Positions 8,815-17,399 of a stretch of 64,000 nt of DNA are shown one piece after another (position 1 is the first letter of the stretch; the number at the start of each line of letters is the position of its first letter). Source of the DNA: Prolixibacter sp. SD074 (GTDB taxonomy: Bacteria > Bacteroidota > Bacteroidia > Bacteroidales > Prolixibacteraceae); contig NZ_BLAW01000001.1 of NCBI RefSeq assembly GCF_009617895.1, positions 1,479,001 through 1,543,000 on the forward strand, in the 5' to 3' direction. The notes beneath the pieces were generated by a model, which did not search any database, had not been told where the DNA came from, and saw only the letters and a program-made list of their open reading frames with translations. A program made the position numbers and the translations under genes.

Positions 8815-9375
8815 TCAATTAAACCAATTCTTTTCAACGCATTCCCTCAACTGAAGTTTTGCCCTGTGAATGATTTGCCAGTAATTGGACGCAGAGATAT
8901 CAAGTTCCTGACAAATCTCGTCACCCCTTTTTTCAGAGAGGTATTTTAATTTCACACAAATGCCCCATTGGTCCGGTAAAGCGTCGAGACATTTATTCAG
9001 TACATTCTGGAATTCCTGATCATCCAGCAAATTTGAGGCGTTATCCTGTTCATGCCAGTTTTTTGGTTTACGATTTTCCCGCCAATCTCCCTCTTCGCTG
9101 AAAAAAAGTAAAAAAGACTGGCTTTCGAGTCGTACCGGTTGTTTTATTTTTTTACGGTAGTGATCCACAATTTTGTTGTTTAGGATACTGAACAGCCAGG
9201 TTTTTGGCGAACTTTCATTTTTAAATGAATCGATTTTTTCTGCTGCAGCAAGGAACGTGTCCTGAACCAAATCGGCAGCAATTTCTGAATCTGACACTTT
9301 ATGCAAAGCCCAGGAAAACATATCGTCAGTAAACATCTGAACCCAGGAGGAAAGGTCTTCTTCTATTATGTTCAT
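8815..9375 (-). CDS. RNA polymerase ECF-type sigma factor
   Basis: A 186-residue sigma-70 family protein. Region 2 contains DLVQDTFLAAAEKI and the core-binding/-10 segment around KTWLFSILNNKIVDHYRK. Region 4 contains LPDQWGICVKLKYL and a helix-turn-helix QELDISASNYWQIIHRAK. It lies 4 nt downstream of an alpha/beta hydrolase gene and directly upstream of the anti-sigma gene, so the set is probably autoregulated. The inducing signal cannot be told from the sequence. Confidence 0.9.
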   Translation of the reverse strand: MNIIEEDLSSWVQMFTDDMFSWALHKVSDSEIAADLVQDTFLAAAEKIDSFKNESSPKTWLFSILNNKIVDHYRKKIKQPVRLESQSFLLFFSEEGDWRENRKPKNWHEQDNASNLLDDQEFQNVLNKCLDALPDQWGICVKLKYLSEKRGDEICQELDISASNYWQIIHRAKLQLRECVEKNWFN

Positions 9376-9379
9376 AAAT

Positions 9380-10375
9380 CTACTTTTTTAAAAATTCAGT
9401 CAACGGCTTTATAAATCTTTCAAATGTTTCTATATGGGGAAGATGGCCTACGTTATCCAATTCTACCAATGTCGAGTTTGGTATCGCTTTTTGTGTTTTC
9501 TTTCCTAATTCATTGTAAAGCCCCATTTTCGACTGTATGTTTTTCGGGGCCCTTTCTCTACCTATCGCTGTCCTGTCGCGTGTACCGATGATAAGCAGTG
9601 TAGGGCATTTAATGTTTCCGAATTCATACACTACAGGCTGGGTAAAAATCATATCCATAGTCAGGGCTGCATTCCACGCGACAATTGGGTAATCTTTGTG
9701 CAACGTCCAACCAGCTAAAAGGTTAAGCCAACGGTCATATTGAGGCTTCCAGGTATTATCATAATAATATTTTAACTGGTAGTTGCGATAGCTTTCTACT
9801 GTGTTCTTCAACTCACTCTGATAGTTAACGTCAATGGTTTGATAGCTGGTCAGGACTTTGTAATCCTCCAGGCCGATCGGGTTTTCCAGAATGAGTTTAT
9901 CTGTCATTTCAGGATAAGATAATGCAAATCTTGTGGCAAGCATTCCACCCATCGAATGTCCTAATAGAATAATTTTGTTGATTTTCAGGCTATCAAGAAT
10001 TGATTTGGTGTTTTGGGCCAACTGCTGAAAGCTGTATTGGTAGTATTCAGGTTTGGTGGATTTTCCAAAGCCAATCTGGTCAGCCGCGATTACACGAAAG
10101 TCTTCTTTACCCAGCGCCTTTATGGTTTGCTCCCAATAAGCTATACTGAAATTTTTGCCGTGCATGAGCAGTACGGTTTTTCCATTAGGATTTGATGGCA
10201 ACACATCTACATAAGCCATTTTCAGGTCTTGTCCCTGCGATTTAAACGTATGAAATTTGACCTCAAAAGGGTAATTTACAGTCGTAAGGCCTTTATCCAA
10301 CGCTACTAATGTATCTTGGGAGAAGCATGGAAAAAATGTGGCCATCACTAAAAGTATTAAGATATTTGTTTTCAT
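9380..10375 (-). CDS. Exported alpha/beta hydrolase
   Basis: A 331-residue hydrolase from the ATG at 10375, which is chosen because it gives a typical signal peptide (KTNILILLVMATFFPCFSQ). The open frame continues upstream to 10600, but that part is unlike the family. Alpha/beta fold signatures include the oxyanion segment LMHGKNFS, the nucleophile elbow LGHSMGGM, the late acid in TRDRTA and the catalytic His in NVGHLPH. The substrate is unknown. It is probably periplasmic and shares an operon with the ECF sigma factor 4 nt downstream. Confidence 0.82.
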   Translation of the reverse strand: MKTNILILLVMATFFPCFSQDTLVALDKGLTTVNYPFEVKFHTFKSQGQDLKMAYVDVLPSNPNGKTVLLMHGKNFSIAYWEQTIKALGKEDFRVIAADQIGFGKSTKPEYYQYSFQQLAQNTKSILDSLKINKIILLGHSMGGMLATRFALSYPEMTDKLILENPIGLEDYKVLTSYQTIDVNYQSELKNTVESYRNYQLKYYYDNTWKPQYDRWLNLLAGWTLHKDYPIVAWNAALTMDMIFTQPVVYEFGNIKCPTLLIIGTRDRTAIGRERAPKNIQSKMGLYNELGKKTQKAIPNSTLVELDNVGHLPHIETFERFIKPLTEFLKK

Positions 10376-10600
10376 ACGTAAATAGTTGTTTTTAGTTTGT
10401 CTGTATAATAAATCAACACCCAACCAGTTTGAATAACCTTTAACAATAGTTTTCCCTTGATAGGTTTTCAGCCAGTTTTTTGTCATAGAAATCCTTTTGT
10501 ATTTATTCAATGTTTGTTCAAATAATTCCTCAAAATACAAATAATAATCTTCTCCATAATCCCATCCCATGTCATTGGCGCATTTGTTTCCTGCATTCAC
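10376..10600 (-). pseudogene. Open remnant fused in frame upstream of the hydrolase
   Basis: The hydrolase frame stays open for 75 codons above its signal peptide, from a GTG at 10600. The peptide is hydrophilic and globular-looking (for example KTIVKGYSNWLGVDLL), with no relation to the signal peptide that follows. A stop precedes it at 10609, about 10 nt from the point where the acetylesterase fragment on the other strand begins. I do not recognise the family. The best reading is the end of a truncated gene left at a rearrangement junction, but it could be untranslated leader. Confidence 0.3.
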
Positions 10601-10620
10601 GTTCGCTCAACCTACGTTAA

Positions 10621-11511
10621 AACTTCAGCCTGGTTGGGTATTTCTTCGGGCGAAAGCTGAATACCCGGTTGCATAAACCAGTAGGACTCATTGGTTCGTA
10701 CTGGGGCGGCTCCTGCGTGCAGGCCTGGACACCGAAAGAGGCCTATAAAGGGAACAGCCAGCTCCGGCACGAAGCCGAAGACCTTCCGGCAGTCAGCTGG
10801 TCGCCGGTAGCGCCTTCGGTCATCTATAATACCATGATTCACCCGATACTCAATTACAAAATTGCCGGGACCATCTGGTACCAGGGCGAGCAAAATACCG
10901 ATAGGCCACAGTACTACGGCGGCCTGTTCAGGGCGATGATCACCAGCTGGCGGAAAGCCTTTAACAACGATTTCCCGTTCTATTTCGTGCAAATTGCTCC
11001 GTGGAGCGGTTACGGCGGTTTGAGCGGGGCCATTGTCCGCGAGCAACAGGCGTCGGCACTGAGTTTGCCCAAAACGGGCATGGTCACTGTTGGTGACTTG
11101 GTGGATGATGTGACAAACATCCATCCCAAATCAAAAGAACCGGTTGGCGACCGACTGGCCAACTTAGCATTAAAAGAAGTATATGGATTCAGTCAACTGC
11201 AACCCTATCAGCCGCAGTTTGCGTCAATGGCCATCAAAGGCAACAAGGCTATCATTACCGTCAAATCGGTTGGAAAACTAACCGTGAAGGGGAAAACCAT
11301 CGAGAGCTTCCAGGTTGCCGGAAACGACCAGCGCTTCTACCCGGCCCAGGCCAAACTGAAGAAAGGCGGAACGGTTGAAGTGTTTTCGAAGAAAGTGAAA
11401 CACCCCGTGGCGGTTCGCTACTGTTTCACCAACGGCGGCATGCCCAATTTATTCGATACCAACGGCCTTCCACTGGTTCCCTTCCGGACCGATAATTGGA
11501 AAGTAAAATAA
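10621..11511 (+). pseudogene. Sialate O-acetylesterase family protein, 5'-truncated
   Basis: The homologous reading frame begins abruptly after a TAA at 10618-10620 with YFFGRKLNTRLHKPVGLI, a segment normally found well inside SASA-domain esterases, followed by SYWGGSCVQAW. The second half keeps TIWYQGEQNT (catalytic block III usually YQGESN) and the IHPKSKEPVGDRLA His/Asp region. About 200 N-terminal residues with the signal peptide and the first catalytic block are missing and no proper start codon is visible. It is therefore probably a non-functional fragment of a carbohydrate deacetylase. The truncation point coincides with a chimeric ORF on the opposite strand. Confidence 0.75.
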
Positions 11512-11518
11512 TATCGGA

Positions 11519-11730
11519 AGATGAGGGCGTCTGAAAAGGACATCAAACATTTTCAAAATTATCAAATTGAAGGTAGCCACCAGAATTTCACCCCTATTCC
11601 GAAGTATCGGAACCCTGAAGGGGACTTTAAGCCGCCCCTTTAGGGGAGGTTTGGAGGGGTAAAACAGAAGGACCGGTTACAATTCGTAAGGTTTTGACCT
11701 TGCGGTTTGACTTTTCAGACACCCTCATCT
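11519..11730. repeat. MITE-like element, copy 1
   Basis: A 212-bp non-coding element bounded by 20-bp inverted repeats (11519-11538 and 11711-11730, one mismatch). Its centre has short palindromes around CCTGAAGGGGACTTTAAGC and a GGGGAGGTTTGGAGGGGT block. A second copy with the same architecture and matching termini lies at 25997-26203. It carries no transposase. It occupies the whole gap between the end of the acetylesterase fragment (+) and the end of the DUF6261-like gene (-), so its ends may serve as a bidirectional terminator. Confidence 0.75.
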
Positions 11731-11735
11731 TTTTA

Positions 11736-12392
11736 TTAAAACCGGCTAACTTCTACTTCCAGTTGTTTCACCAGTTCGTTCAAACCGTTGTTCCCGGTTA
11801 CTTCGGCCTGCATAGGCATAAACATCAGCAGTTTGCGCAGGGCTTCCTCCAGCCCGGGACGGACCGATGTGGCAGCATCCACTTCATCGGCGTCCGATTT
11901 TTGCGCGTTAAAAGCCCGCAACGTGGTTTCGAAATCGGTGTTGGCATCCTTCAGCAACGTCAGCCACTCATCGGCGTGCATAGCGGCCAAATCGCCGCCA
12001 TACCCCGATTCGAGGGTCTCGGACAGGTTCTGGATAATAGCCGACTCGGCTTCGTAGCTCTGCTGAGCAACCCTTTTGCCATTCTTATTAATCTCGTCGA
12101 GAATGGTCGCCGCCTTTGCCCCCAGCGACGGGTGCCGCAGGTAATTCTTCACGTGAATACGCAGGGCCGACCACATCTGGTCGCGGAAGCTGTCTTTTTC
12201 CGCAATCTCGTCGGCGCTCAGCACCGACTTTTCCATAGCCGCTTTGTACCCGGCGTACGCTTCCTCAAAGCGGCCAAAGTAAAAGTCGATGCCCATTTCC
12301 TCGGTTTTCACCGATAAAATCAATTCGTAAATCCGCTTACACAAGGTAAACAGGGCGTTGTTTTTCAACCTGGATAGTGCAATTTCAATCAT
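11736..12392 (-). CDS. DUF6261-like helical protein
   Basis: A 218-residue, wholly soluble, alpha-helical protein with no signal peptide or membrane segment. Its pattern (short N-terminal LSRLKNNALF, a long helical body, hydrophobic C-terminal helix ending in EVSRF) matches the uncharacterised DUF6261 family of Bacteroidota as I remember it; this is not a search result. No catalytic motif is visible. It is isolated between a MITE-like element on its 3' side and a 41-bp tandem repeat array on its 5' side. Function unknown. Confidence 0.5.
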   Translation of the reverse strand: MIEIALSRLKNNALFTLCKRIYELILSVKTEEMGIDFYFGRFEEAYAGYKAAMEKSVLSADEIAEKDSFRDQMWSALRIHVKNYLRHPSLGAKAATILDEINKNGKRVAQQSYEAESAIIQNLSETLESGYGGDLAAMHADEWLTLLKDANTDFETTLRAFNAQKSDADEVDAATSVRPGLEEALRKLLMFMPMQAEVTGNNGLNELVKQLEVEVSRF

Positions 12393-12461
12393 AGTCCTAA
12401 CTTTTTTTTGGTTAGTATATACGAGCCGGGAAATTCTTCCCGATTACAGTTCTTAATGCAG

Positions 12462-12667
12462 CCCGCCCTCCGGAATGTTGCCGACAAAAATCGGCAGCTC
12501 ATCCGGCCCTCGGGAATGTTGCCGACAAAAATCGGCAGCTCATCCGGCCCTCGGGAATGTTGCCGACAGAAATCGGCAGCTCATCCGGCCCTCGGGAATG
12601 TCGCCGACAGAAATCGGCGGCCCAACCTACCCCCCGGAACGCCGGCTACAAAAAATGCCGGCGATTC
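12462..12667. repeat. 41-bp tandem repeat of hairpin units (five copies)
   Basis: GGAATGTTGCCGAC recurs at 12472, 12513, 12554 and 12595, exactly 41 bp apart; a diverged fifth unit starts at 12636 in the same register. Each unit contains an inverted repeat, GCCGA then a 6-nt A-rich loop then TCGGC, so each can fold as a hairpin. The fifth unit has changed bases on both arms and keeps pairing (GCCGGC with GCCGGC). The array lies upstream of the DUF6261-like gene. Confidence 0.85.
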
Positions 12668-13123
12668 CTCTCCGTTCGGGCTATTGTTTTTTTCATTATA
12701 GCCGTTTCGAAACCCCGGGCATCCTCTATTCCTTTTCTCTTATTACCACGAAAAGCTATATGCTAAGTTTGCTGTCCCATGTCGGCAGGTTTGCCAACTT
12801 TTAAAAAAATCTCCACGCAACTTAAATATTATATCGTTAAGAATCAATCAAAATAAAGAACATGCGCGGCGAAAAGTGAACCCTGCTACCGCGAAAAATA
12901 CGATGATGCCAGGTATCGCCGGCGAACATCCGACTCTTTTCGGGCTACCGGATAGTTGTTTTTGGGGAGGTTATTAACCGGGATGATATCGTACCCCGAT
13001 AGCCTTTTCCCGGTAGGAAAATTCCTGGTCCGTCAGTTGGACGTGACCATTCAGTAACCGAATAAAAACACCGGGAAGATGTACCATTGGAGGCTAAGGA
13101 AGCGCCGGTGGTACATTTTCTTT
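12668..13123. other. Intergenic region, no gene seen
   Basis: About 456 bp between the tandem repeat and the 3' end of the mevalonate kinase gene. No convincing coding sequence, RNA gene or promoter is seen. One perfect 8-bp inverted repeat, ATGTACCA at 13079-13086 and TGGTACAT at 13109-13116, lies just past the operon end, followed on the plus strand by a T-rich tract; it may help terminate transcription. Confidence 0.4.
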
Positions 13124-14077
13124 TTAGGGGCGCAAGCTGTTTTCGTCGACACTTTCGGGAATCATTTCCACAAACAGGCAATTGATTTCGCGTTCGCGGA
13201 AATATTTTTCGGTTGCCACGCGATTTTGGGTAAAACCGAGCATATAACCACCGCCTCCCGAGCCACAAAGCTTTAATGTAAAATCACCTGTTTCCAGGCC
13301 ATAACGGAAATGTTTCCGGAAGCCCATCGGTATCATCGGACGAAAATGGTTCAGCTGAAAACCGGAAATACGCTTCAAAACCGGATGGACTTTGTCGATT
13401 TGTTCCAACAACAAATTATTAACGAGCACTTCAATACTTTGGGCTAATTCATTTTCGAAAACTTCGCGGAAAGCAGGGCGTTGATGCTGCTCCATAAACC
13501 AATTGACCAGGTCGCCCGTTCCGCCTGGCAGTCCGCTGTCGATTAGGAACACCGCATATTCATCGAAAAAACGCTCCGGCCACCCGGCTTCGACGCTAAT
13601 CTCTTCCAGGCCTTCGATCCAGAGCGGCCTTTGTACAAACGATACCAGCGGATCCAATCCCGAGCTGGTTCCGTGATAATATGACTCGATGACGGCCATA
13701 TGCGCCTTAATTTCCGGCAAGGCCTGACCAAGATTCCGTCCATAGCGGTGATACAAAGCAGCCGTGAGAGCGCCGGAACTGCCCACTCCATATTGATTGG
13801 GAATATTGGACTGAAAATACAGTCCGGTAGCCAAATCATCCCGAAAGGAGGCCAAATTTAAAAAAGCAGTTGCCGCTCCTTTGTTCTCCAGGAAACCGGC
13901 CAGTTCCGTTAAATGCTGATTGGAAATTCGGGCCGTCTTCTTTTCCACCAGGCTCATCTTCCCGCCGGGAAAAGCCAGGTTGCCCCCGTATAACTCAAAC
14001 GGAAGCGCCAGGCCTTTCGAGCCTGTAATAATACTGTACTCGCCGAATAATAATATTTTCGCGGGGAAACGTTTCAT
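13124..14077 (-). CDS. mvk: Mevalonate kinase (GHMP family)
   Basis: A 317-residue GHMP kinase that phosphorylates mevalonate to 5-phosphomevalonate. The three GHMP motifs are present: KILLFGEYSII near the N terminus, the phosphate-binding GVGSSGALTAA, and KLCGSGGGGYMLGF near the C terminus. The segment around ESYYHGTSSGLDPLVS carries the Asp expected as catalytic base in mevalonate kinases. It is the last of nine genes on the minus strand and overlaps mvaD by 4 nt. The mevalonate assignment rests on this motif plus operon context. Confidence 0.85.
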   Translation of the reverse strand: MKRFPAKILLFGEYSIITGSKGLALPFELYGGNLAFPGGKMSLVEKKTARISNQHLTELAGFLENKGAATAFLNLASFRDDLATGLYFQSNIPNQYGVGSSGALTAALYHRYGRNLGQALPEIKAHMAVIESYYHGTSSGLDPLVSFVQRPLWIEGLEEISVEAGWPERFFDEYAVFLIDSGLPGGTGDLVNWFMEQHQRPAFREVFENELAQSIEVLVNNLLLEQIDKVHPVLKRISGFQLNHFRPMIPMGFRKHFRYGLETGDFTLKLCGSGGGGYMLGFTQNRVATEKYFREREINCLFVEMIPESVDENSLRP

Positions 14078-15150
14078 TCATTTTCTACTTTATACGGACC
14101 TTTTCCTACCTGGTCATCAATCCATTGGTTGTTTTCGCAGAAAGAAAGTAATTCTTCCTGAATAAATTGCCGAACCAGCACTTTGTCTTCCTCCCGAAAG
14201 AGCAAATGCACATTGGGGCCGGCATCCAGCGTAAAACAAATCATCAATCCGGTTTTTTCGCGGAAAGCACGAACCGCATTGATAATATTGAGCGAATTCG
14301 GTTTAAGCAACATTCCATCCGCCGAAGAAGCCATCAGCAAACCGTGCAGGCTCAGCGCCTCGCTTTCCACCACTTCGATGAAGGTTTTCTCATCCCCATT
14401 CTGAAGGGCCAGCATCATACAGTTCAGATGTTTCCTGGCCTGATGGTACCGACCTTCGGCAAACGGATGATTGTTCATCAATCCATGTCCTGCGGTGCTG
14501 GAAACTTTCTTATGGGCGCTGCTCACAATCAACACGGCGTCACGCAGATTCTGCCATTGTCCGGGAACCGGTTGCTCCAACGGCGAGGCATAGCGATCCG
14601 ACGAATCCGGCAACAAACCATCTTCGCCCCAGGCCACCCAGCCGCCATACACCGAGCGGCACGCGCTCCCCGATCCTAACCGCGCTAAAAATGATGCCCG
14701 TCGGAATACATCCTGCGTAGGAGGCTTCCGTAACCCCAACTGTTTTTCCATATCGACTAAACAAAGTGCAATGGCGCTCATGGACGAAGCCGAAGAAGCA
14801 ATTCCCGCTGAATGCGGAAAGGTATTCGTGCTGCGAAATTCCAGCTCGAAGTTCTGTAAATAAGGCATTTCGGTATGCAAACGTCCCATATATGTGATGA
14901 CTTTTCGCTCAAAAGCCTTATTCCGCTGTCCATCGAACCAATAAGCAACTTTCAAATCCCCGGAATCCGGCACAGGCTTTTCCAGTTTCCGGTAACGAAG
15001 TTGCGTTTTTGTGACCGAATTCTTCAGCGTCAGACTTAACGACGGATTGTTGGGCAACTGTTCCCCGTGCTTTCCCCAATATTTAACCAGGGCAATATTC
15101 GAGGGGCTCACCCAGGTCGTTTCGTTCCAGCTGTTTATCTTATCAGTCAT
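14074..15150 (-). CDS. mvaD: Diphosphomevalonate decarboxylase
   Basis: A 358-residue GHMP enzyme that converts 5-diphosphomevalonate to isopentenyl diphosphate with ATP and loss of CO2. Diagnostic segments are SNIALVKYWGKH near residue 20, NPSLSLTL, the ATP loop AGIASSASSMSAIA and GSGSACRSVYGGW. The length is typical of the family to within ~30 residues. It overlaps the upstream GHMP kinase by 8 nt and the downstream mevalonate kinase by 4 nt, so the enzymes are translationally coupled. Confidence 0.93.
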   Translation of the reverse strand: MTDKINSWNETTWVSPSNIALVKYWGKHGEQLPNNPSLSLTLKNSVTKTQLRYRKLEKPVPDSGDLKVAYWFDGQRNKAFERKVITYMGRLHTEMPYLQNFELEFRSTNTFPHSAGIASSASSMSAIALCLVDMEKQLGLRKPPTQDVFRRASFLARLGSGSACRSVYGGWVAWGEDGLLPDSSDRYASPLEQPVPGQWQNLRDAVLIVSSAHKKVSSTAGHGLMNNHPFAEGRYHQARKHLNCMMLALQNGDEKTFIEVVESEALSLHGLLMASSADGMLLKPNSLNIINAVRAFREKTGLMICFTLDAGPNVHLLFREEDKVLVRQFIQEELLSFCENNQWIDDQVGKGPYKVENE

Positions 15151-16084
15151 TTAAAATTATTTCGTTAAACGGAAGAACAGTTTCATATCCCCGCTCTCCA
15201 AACCATTTTCTCACTTCCTTTTCCGGCTGCTTTGTCGCCGCCAGCACAAAATCACCGCCCCATGCGCCCAACGACTTGATGCAGCCGTCAAATTCGGGAA
15301 AAAGTTTTTCCTTAACAGGAATCAGACCGGTCATTCCGCCAACCAGTTTTTCGTGCTCATTCAAAAGATTACAAAAGGTATCCAAACCGTCAGCCAATAC
15401 AACTTCTTCCGAAAGCGCAGATATGCGTACGAATATTTCTTCTTTCACATTCTGCCCGGCGAATGCTTTTACCGCATTCTGTGAGTTCTTCTTTTCGTTC
15501 AGGTAAACCAGCCACAGATTATCGGCAAATGACGGCCGAAATTTGGCAGCAATAATCTCCGGCAATTCATTCACCCTTCGATACAGAATCGGACCGTTGG
15601 AACGGGCACAGGCCACATCGTATCCGGAACTGTGAAAAACCCGACGGTTCAACTCAAACGGATCACATTTCGCCCAATCAGCCATATTGGAGACTAAAGA
15701 ACTGCTGGAACCCAATCCCCATCCGGGAAGAAATTCCAACGTAGAAGTTACCTGCAGTGCTTTTTCCTTCTCCAGGAACCCGGAACGCAGTTGTCTGGCA
15801 GTCAAAATCAACTCACGCAAAACACCGGCCTTACTTTGGTCGGTGCTGGAAACAACGTCAATCTCCGGCAAACGGAACCGGGCTTCAAACCATTTCCCCG
15901 AAGGAGAAGTACTTTCCCATGACAAAACGCCGGGCCCGTTTCCTTCAATCACTTCCATATATTGTCCAAGCCTGGACGGAAGAGCCAGGGCCCTTGCACC
16001 CCGAAGCACAGCGTATTCGCCCGTTAGCAATAATTTGCCTCGGGAATAAAATATCCTCTCTTGTATGCTTTTCGTTTCAGGCAT
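15143..16084 (-). CDS. GYDxA-type GHMP kinase, probable phosphomevalonate kinase
   Basis: A GHMP-family protein of about 313 residues. Motif 1 is GKLLLTGEYAVL, motif 2 PGWGLGSSSSLVS, and a GYDVACARS segment places it with the GYDIA-type kinases of Bacteroidota. The mevalonate pathway needs three GHMP enzymes; mevalonate kinase and the decarboxylase are present on either side of the pathway, leaving phosphomevalonate kinase as the unfilled step. The role is inferred from that gap and gene order. The ATG at 16084 is preferred to the upstream GTG at 16090; it overlaps the reductase gene by 8 nt. Confidence 0.75.
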   Translation of the reverse strand: MPETKSIQERIFYSRGKLLLTGEYAVLRGARALALPSRLGQYMEVIEGNGPGVLSWESTSPSGKWFEARFRLPEIDVVSSTDQSKAGVLRELILTARQLRSGFLEKEKALQVTSTLEFLPGWGLGSSSSLVSNMADWAKCDPFELNRRVFHSSGYDVACARSNGPILYRRVNELPEIIAAKFRPSFADNLWLVYLNEKKNSQNAVKAFAGQNVKEEIFVRISALSEEVVLADGLDTFCNLLNEHEKLVGGMTGLIPVKEKLFPEFDGCIKSLGAWGGDFVLAATKQPEKEVRKWFGERGYETVLPFNEIILND

Positions 16085-17399
16085 TTGCACTCCTGATTTG
16101 ATTCAGGTATTTCTCCACTTCCGCGTAGGCGATGTTTTTATCGCTGAAATATTGTACACAAGCACTCTTTTCTTCGGTATTAGCCCCTAACTGATTCAGT
16201 ATATTAGTCAAGTGCATTTTCATGTGCCCTTGTTGGATGCCAACCGTCGTGAGCGATGCAACCGCCGCAAAATTGTTCGCCAGGCCGGCAGCTGCGGCAA
16301 TCATCATCAAGGTTTCCGCATTAGGGTTCTCCAGCAGTTCCAGCGCCAGTTTGGAAACCGGATGGGTTTTCGTCAGGCCTCCCACCGTCCCGAGCGCTAA
16401 AGGCAGTCGCAACGTGTAGCGAAAACGGTTACCGTCGATTTGGGCAAATGTCAGACTGCGGTAATTCCCATTAGAAGCCGCGAACGCGTGACCACAAGCC
16501 TCCACCGCCCGCCAGTCGTTTCCGGTAGCCAGCACGACAGCATCCACGCCGTTGTAAATTCCTTTATTGTGCGTTACCGCCCGCGAAACATCCAGCTGTG
16601 CAATGCTGCCGGCCATTTCAAATTTCCGGGCAAATTCTTCGGGTTTCAGTTTTCCGCTAAATGGGGCCAATTCATTAATATCACATTCCACCCAACATTC
16701 CACCAGGCTATCCGGCGTATAATTCGATAGAATCGACATGATGACACTCGCTTCGCCTTTTCTTTCCGGGTTATTCAATTCATCGACCAAAACGGCGGCC
16801 ATGGTCTCCAGGCACGAATTGATGAAATTCGCCCCCATGGCGTCGGCTGTTTCAAAAGAAACGTCTACCTGGTAATAGTTTTCCAGGCCTTCTGTTTTAT
16901 CGACCAACTCAACCGCGATGATACCTCCGTTCCGCTGACGCATCCGTGAGGTCAACTCTTCTGTTGCCGCCAGCATTTTCTCTTTCAGAACAGGAAAAAC
17001 CTTAGTCAAATATTCAGCTTTCCCTGACCAGGTGAAATGCACCTGTCCTTTTTTGACCATTCCGGCCACCCGGGCCCGAAATCCCCCTAACGAAGCCCAG
17101 AACTTGGCTGCTCTTGCTGCAGCGGCAATCACCGAACTTTCTTCAATCACCATCGGAACGATGTAAGACTTACCATTCACGACCATGTTGGGAACGACGC
17201 CCATGGGCATAAAGAAGTTGGTGAGGAAGTTTTCGCTAAACTCTTCGAAGAGCGCTTGTGTAGACGGATTTTGATGCAAGAAATTATCGAGTACCAACCG
17301 GGAAGCCTCATCAAGTCCCAGCCGGTCTCCTATTAAATCGATTCGTTGCGACCGGTTCAGTTTGGAAAAGCCACTGATAATCCGTTCGTTTTTCGTCAT
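16077..17399 (-). CDS. mvaA: Hydroxymethylglutaryl-CoA reductase, class II
   Basis: A 440-residue class II (bacterial) HMG-CoA reductase. The catalytic set is visible: Glu86 or Glu87 in VPMVIEESSVIAAA, Lys279 in THNKGIYNG, Asp295 in ATGNDWRAVEA, and the C-terminal His in GIQQGHMKMH. In an operon with fni, mvaD and mvk it should run in the reductive direction, making mevalonate. Its substrate HMG-CoA can be supplied by the methylglutaconyl-CoA hydratase encoded upstream in the same gene string. It overlaps fni by 4 nt (ATGA). Confidence 0.94.
   Translation of the reverse strand: MTKNERIISGFSKLNRSQRIDLIGDRLGLDEASRLVLDNFLHQNPSTQALFEEFSENFLTNFFMPMGVVPNMVVNGKSYIVPMVIEESSVIAAAARAAKFWASLGGFRARVAGMVKKGQVHFTWSGKAEYLTKVFPVLKEKMLAATEELTSRMRQRNGGIIAVELVDKTEGLENYYQVDVSFETADAMGANFINSCLETMAAVLVDELNNPERKGEASVIMSILSNYTPDSLVECWVECDINELAPFSGKLKPEEFARKFEMAGSIAQLDVSRAVTHNKGIYNGVDAVVLATGNDWRAVEACGHAFAASNGNYRSLTFAQIDGNRFRYTLRLPLALGTVGGLTKTHPVSKLALELLENPNAETLMMIAAAAGLANNFAAVASLTTVGIQQGHMKMHLTNILNQLGANTEEKSACVQYFSDKNIAYAEVEKYLNQIRSANA

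Noticed and set aside
11694-12317. 207-codon plus-strand ORF
   Set aside because: It is the antisense shadow of the DUF6261-like gene and starts inside the MITE-like element.
12462-12667. CRISPR array
   Set aside because: The whole 41-bp unit is conserved, with no unique spacers, and there are no cas genes; it is a plain tandem repeat.
12945-13268. 107-codon minus-strand ORF
   Set aside because: It overlaps the 5'->3' end of the mevalonate kinase gene in another frame, is Arg/Ser-rich, and has no recognisable domain.
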